A stretch of DNA of 64,000 nucleotides, taken from NCBI GenBank assembly GCA_028554755.1, contig JAPTOF010000015.1, forward strand, positions 1,178,001-1,242,000. Direction: 5' to 3'. Positions 59,524 to 64,000 of the stretch are shown piece by piece. This DNA is from Cordia subcordata. Lineage: Eukaryota > Streptophyta > Magnoliopsida > Boraginales > Cordiaceae. The position numbers were made by a program, and so were the translations under genes. The notes under the pieces were generated by a model. The model saw nothing but the letters and a program-made list of their open reading frames with translations, did no database searches and had not been told where the DNA came from. Numbering within the stretch: the first letter of the stretch is position 1; each line of letters starts with the position of its first letter.

Positions 59524-59934
59524 ATGTCAAATCTCAAGAATTTTAGTTTATGATCTTATATTTTTTGCAATATTTATGGTTCCTTGATGTCATGATACAA
59601 ATGAATAACAAGGATCTTGGAGAAATAATTTATAGAAGGAAATTAGGCATCCCTAAAGGATTGCGACAATTAATAATATTCCTTCATTATCTCCGTATAG
59701 GCTTTTAAGCTAGAATACTAATTGGCAAAGCCCAAAATCAGTCCTTGAAGAGAATGGGATATTATCCTATTACTATGAAAGTGATCATAGAAATAATAAT
59801 TATGGATATTATGATGGTCATGGATAACTTGATTTTGAGAAAATCAAGAAAATATAAAAACAAAGGATCTATTAAAAAAATCCTTATAGATGTCTCTATA
59901 AAGGCATAAAGCCTAGATATATTGTTAAAAGAAA

Positions 59935-59969
<35 letters not shown>

Positions 59970-60480
59970 CAAATATTGCAAAGAAATATAAGATCATCTC
60001 AAGGCAATAAATCTACTAGTAACTCGCTATGAAAGTATTACATGCAATTGCATGATCTCGAATTTATAAGTGAGTATCATTCCACAATATCTAGATGATT
60101 TGCTAAAATTATACGGACAAAATATTTTGGGAAGATATATGAAATAATCAATTTGATTTTGTGCCTTGAGTACATTCTTATATTAGCAAAATTCAAAACT
60201 TGAAATTGAAAATAATATTTTTAGTATAATTGCATCCTACGACCGAAGCATTATTTGGTACATTAATTATATCATTTAAAATCATTCCCTGAATTGAATG
60301 ATATATAATTTATTATTATAGATGTGATTATTGCTATTCCTATTGTGATGGTCATCAAATCTGAATGTGATAAAAGAAAATACGAAAAGGAATTAGAAAA
60401 AGATTCCTTATGATTACAACTAATATGTCTTGAAAGAATGTTAGATATGGCTACATGTTGTGCATATAAATACCATTAAA
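59524..60480 (+). pseudogene. Copia gag remnant
   Basis: ATG at 59524 starts MSNLKNFS, as in many copia Gag proteins. Phrases such as NKDLGE near 59610 and, in shifted frames near 60030-60110, QLHDLEFI and SEYHS match the capsid region. Stops every few dozen codons and a (AT)n run at 59940-59967 show deep decay. Confidence 0.5.
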
Positions 60481-61079
60481 TTTTGTTAAAATAAAAAAAA
60501 TCATTATTCTTTATTATCTCATATATGCACATGTTATAATTATCTTAGATTATATTTATGTATGTATGCAGCAATTAGACTTAGTATGATTACTCTTTTC
60601 AATATAACTGTGTATTTATTATATTGATTTAGTAGTTAAATGATGACTATCAAAATTTGACAATAAATGTAGTCATCAATTTGATTTTTTTGAGATTTAT
60701 TACTACACATTATATTATTGATTTTTTTTAAAAAAATCAATAATATAATGTAAGTGGTGACATGATTTTTTTTAAAAAAAAAAATCATGCCACCACTTAA
60801 ATGTTGCACATATTAATATCTATTGAATCAGAAAAATGATAGTCATAACTCACAATGTGAAATCTATATGCAATAATAATACCTTTGCACTTGTCAAAGC
60901 ATTTTTCAAGACATATTAGTTGTAATCATAATCATATTAGCGATATTTATTTCACTAATTATACAAGTGATTTTTATTATCTAGTTATAAGTTACCTATA
61001 TACTTGTATTTAATTTTCTTAAATTGTGAGCATATTTATTATACCTTATTATTTAAATAAATTGAGATTATTAAAAGAA
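60481..61079 (+). other. Decayed copia interior, no domain recognised
   Basis: AT-rich. A perfect-looking hairpin lies at 60715-60751 (TTGATTTTTTTTAAAAAAATCAA-type arms) with a second at 60764-60790. By position it should be gag to protease, but nothing is readable. Confidence 0.4.
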
Positions 61080-62480
61080 CCCATATTTTGTTTCTTCAGA
61101 AGAAACTATTGATAAGTAATGTTTATTTTCAAGTAGATCTTAATGAATCTACTAAATGTTAGAGAGAGATATATATCAAAGGTCCTTCTATTAAGACCAT
61201 ATATGATTCAAACAAATATTATGTCTCATGTTTATCTCTGGCGAAAGATACATATCAAAATTGCCAACATTACCTATGAATAACCAAAAGTTATTTGATC
61301 CAAAAAGAATTCTTTATTCTTTGGCATAACCTTTTAGGTCATATTGGTGCAATGATAATAAGATGAATTTTTTGCACCAATACATGTGTTGCTCGTTTCC
61401 AAGAGAAAAATAACTTATGAGGCAATCCCCAAATAAAGACATTGAATCCTGTATATATTTATAATGAATCAAAGGAGTATATATTGGTCTAGTAAAATCT
61501 TTCATTGAATGCCTAAAAACGTATTCCTAGACCATTATCTATGGCAATAAATTTGCCTGTTTTGTTTAGGAACATATTGTAATATGTTGCAACACTTATT
61601 GAAAAAGACCAACTACTTATCAATGATTAATCCCTGTTGGTTTAGAAATCCCATCTAAGTATTTTTATTGCACAAGATATATTTTGATTGCTTTACCAGA
61701 GTGCATAATGATGGGTCTATGAAAAGGTTGGGAATTTATGTTAAATTTGAATCCTAGTCAATTATTAATTATTCTGTATCATTGACTAAGGATACTGAAA
61801 TAACATATTTTACTAATTGTTGCAATAATATTCCCAATATCAGGGGGAGAAACAATAAAACCTAGAAATGTGAAGCATTCAATAGAATGCATCTGATCCT
61901 CACATATACTAATATGAATTGAGCGTTCAAAATTTTCTTTATTTGTACAAAAAGTTGCAAACATGCATTCATCGAAGCAAAGAAAGTGACTAAAGTCACA
62001 TATACTAGCTATAAATGCTCCTCTTTGAATTGATGTCTCAATAAACAAATGAATTAGACTATGAATCTATTGGAAGCTAAAAGCATGGTAGATTATTGGT
62101 TCCAAAGATGAAGGAGTAAAAATAAGTTAGTTGGCATTTTGAAACGTTTGATATCATAAAGATATTAATGACATATAACTAAGAAATATTCTTATACTCT
62201 AAGAGAATATCAGGTACTTGAATATGATTGAAACTATTGATAAAGATATCTCACTCAGTTATATGACTCTTGAAAGGAGTAGGAACCACAAAGTAAAATT
62301 GCATGATTAAATATTTAAATATGTAATAGCTATTATTATGATAAAAGGCGAGGGTCATGAATTTGAAGTCCATCTAAAGATGTTGGCATGAATATATTTG
62401 GCCAAATAGAGAAAGATATAATCCAAGCATATTTAAGAATTTTGACCCTTATTGGTCAACATATATTGCATACAGAATTG
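61080..62480 (+). pseudogene. Copia integrase C-terminal part, linker and RT start, decayed
   Basis: In shifting frames, 61620-61800 reads like the integrase C-terminal block (YFYCTRYILIALPECIMMG, then a VGYES-like stretch). 61930-62060 resembles the linker that ends in KKVTKVTY. 62390-62450 resembles the RT start usually written WPKWKEAIQAEL. Numerous stops; this is a fossil only. Confidence 0.5.
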
Positions 62481-62790
62481 AGGGGGAGTGTTATATAAAC
62501 CAGCCTCATATTACTTGAGAGGTTCAAATGAATATACTACATAGTTGCCTAGCCTTTAAATTGCTAAGTACTAGTCAGGGAATAGACTAGTGTATTAGGT
62601 GGTTACACTTTGACTCATTTGTCTTGTATAAACCAAGCAATAGAGACTTGAAATTAAGGAGATATGTTTTATGTGGTGGATGGAATTGCATTTGCTTGGA
62701 AACTCTACAAGGGACTTCATATGTGTTTTATGAATATGAAATAATATATATAGATGTGTTTTATGAGTATGATATTTGTACACAGATCTT
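62481..62790 (+). repeat. Possible second copia PPT and LTR start inside the fossil
   Basis: GAGGGGGAG followed directly by TGTTATATAAACC (from 62492) is a textbook PPT-LTR junction. It lies where RT should be, so it probably belongs to another element inserted here or joined by recombination. TATATAAAC could be its TATA box. The far end is not determined. Confidence 0.45.
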
Positions 62791-63399
62791 GAAAGACTAG
62801 AGATGTTTGAGGCATAAATCTCTGGAGAAGTATATTCGAAGCTCTCATATAGAATTATGAGTTAATTATTTTAGCTCAGCCTAAAATTCAATCATTTCAG
62901 TGAAAGAAATTTTGGGGCCAAACAGCCTAAATTTTGATTGTTTGAATATTTTGTCAATTGATATTACATGGACCATTCTGATTTGCAAAAATAACAAAAA
63001 CTATTTGTCTTAAAGTTTAATACCTCAATATATCTTGTTATACTACATATGCCCAGCACAATTATCTCTCATTTTTTAGTAAGATTTGGTTTTGTACCAA
63101 TAAAAGGACCTTGGAGGTATTACACACAAATTTTGTAATCATTATTATCAAGACACTTAGAAACAATGTAGATCGAGTATAAAAGTTGTTGAGCATTTGC
63201 TGACTCATAGCAAGCAATAAGTTTTCATATACACTGAAATTATTATATTGATACTCATGAAAGCTCATTATCATTATTATGATCATCATTATTATCTCCC
63301 TCAAAGCATGTCAAAATATATTTCTTAATTGTCAATAACATTGCATATATTACTTGAGCAATCTTTGACAGGTTAATGATATTACATGTATTATTTGAG
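62791..63399 (+). other. Decayed copia interior
   Basis: AT-rich, stops in all frames. No domain can be assigned with confidence. By position it would cover RT and the first part of RNase H. Confidence 0.4.
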
Positions 63400-63830
63400 T
63401 AAAGGAAGATTATTTTTTTTGAAGATGATAAAGTTCAACCCATTATGTTGAAATTCTTCCATGCATCAACTCCCAAAAGAAAGATGAGATTGATGTTTGC
63501 TAAATTTGCTCAAGTGACAATTTAGCAAACTTGTTTACAAAAGCATTACCTGTAACAACGTTGGAGAAACTGGTACACAAGATTGGCATGCGACAACTCA
63601 GAGACTGCTCTTGATTGTCTTCATGAGGGGGAGGCTATACGCGTTGTACTCTTCTTTTCTTAGCCTAGGTTTTGTTCTACTGGATTTTCCTTGCAAGGTT
63701 TTTAATGAGGCAGCATGAAGCGTATAACGAAAATATTGTACTCTTTTCCTTTACTGGGTTTTTTCCCATTGGATTTTTCTTAATAAGGTTTTAACGAGAC
63801 AAATTCTTGTGATGAATGTCTAAGGGAAAG
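63400..63830 (+). pseudogene. Copia RNase H end and 3' untranslated part
   Basis: Bases 63525-63605 read LANLFTKALPVTTLEKLVHK, the conserved C-terminal end of copia RNase H, preceded by damaged DEIDV- and SSDN-like words. A G-rich GAGGGGGAGG follows at 63625. The untranslated part TACTGGGTTTTTTCCCATTG and GGTTTTAACGAG is common in this copia group. The PPT AAGGGAAAG (63822-63830) touches the 3' LTR. Confidence 0.7.
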
Positions 63831-64000
63831 TGTTGTAAAAAGCTCGAAGTGGACAGTCTCCCACAAAAGTCAAGCATTGTGGCTATGGAAGTGAAGATTA
63901 GAAGCAATCAGTGCATAGGAAATTGAGTTGGCATGAAAACATTGAAAACTTGGAGATTTTATTGCATTCCAAATCCATTCATTTAATGACCTGTCCCCTC
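63831..64000 (+). repeat. 3' LTR of the degenerate copia element, cut by window end
   Basis: It starts TGTTGTAAAAAGCTCGAAG and matches 50978-50998 plus 58419-58570, confirming that the MULE interrupts the other copy. Confidence 0.88.

Larger units (their letters stand above)
50978..64000 (+). mobile_element. Degenerate Ty1/copia element split by a MULE, runs off the window
   Basis: The 5' LTR begins TGTCGTAAAAAGCTCGAAG at 50978, is interrupted by the MULE at 50999-58409, and resumes at 58419. The same sequence returns at 63831 as the 3' LTR (TGTTGTAAAAAGCTCGAAG) and matches through the window end. Between lie remnants of gag (59524-60480), integrase and the start of RT (61080-62480), and the RNase H end (63400-63610), in the copia order. 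All are full of stops. Without the MULE the visible part would be about 5.6 kb. The right end and TSD are outside the window. Confidence 0.82.

Overview
This window is nuclear DNA of a plant, most probably a eudicot. The evidence is two intron-bearing plant genes with Arabidopsis-type homologues, AT-rich spacers, and several typical plant transposon families. About 70% or more of the 64 kb is recognisable mobile DNA, much of it nested. All calls come from reading the sequence; no alignment or database search was run.

Left part (1-31.6 kb). Bases 1-8407 hold a decayed minus-strand Ty1/copia element of the SIRE/Maximus type: LTR, PBS, gag, protease-integrase-RT-RNase H and a third 'putative plant transposon protein' ORF. 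Its 3' LTR lies outside the window. A small hAT MITE follows (10642-11006, 8-bp TSD). Next is a complete 7.47-kb minus-strand non-autonomous LTR element (11742-19208, TSD GACAT) with 1.94-kb LTRs and an Asp-tRNA-type PBS. It has no pol, only a decayed ORF with two CCHC knuckles. At 20130-31586 lies a complete but dead Ty3/gypsy element of the Tat type (TSD CTTAG) with an extra RNase H and an antisense ORF. A 1.76-kb solo LTR (25926-27688) has jumped into its integrase.

Middle (31.6-40.5 kb). This is AT-rich spacer DNA with a foldback MITE, a tRNA-derived SINE with a 14-bp TSD, hAT and CACTA-like non-autonomous elements, and recent tandem duplications.

Gene island (40.5-50.9 kb). Two convergent host genes are present. 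The first is a plus-strand 1099-residue coiled-coil protein of the At4g38062 type, with a 5'UTR intron and an internal 402-bp in-frame duplication. The second is a four-exon minus-strand gene for a magnesium-dependent phosphatase 1 (HAD family, 174 aa), with a LINE remnant in intron 2.

Right part (51-64 kb). A degenerate copia element starts only 103 bp upstream of the phosphatase ATG and runs off the right edge. A 7.41-kb Mutator-like element (50999-58409, 9-bp TSD CTCGAAGTC) sits in its 5' LTR. This MULE has about 100-bp TIRs, nine subterminal copies of a 17-bp near-palindrome, a decayed MURA-type transposase and, in convergent orientation, a decayed plant-mobile-domain (MAIN-like) gene. 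This two-gene MULE is the most interesting system in the window.
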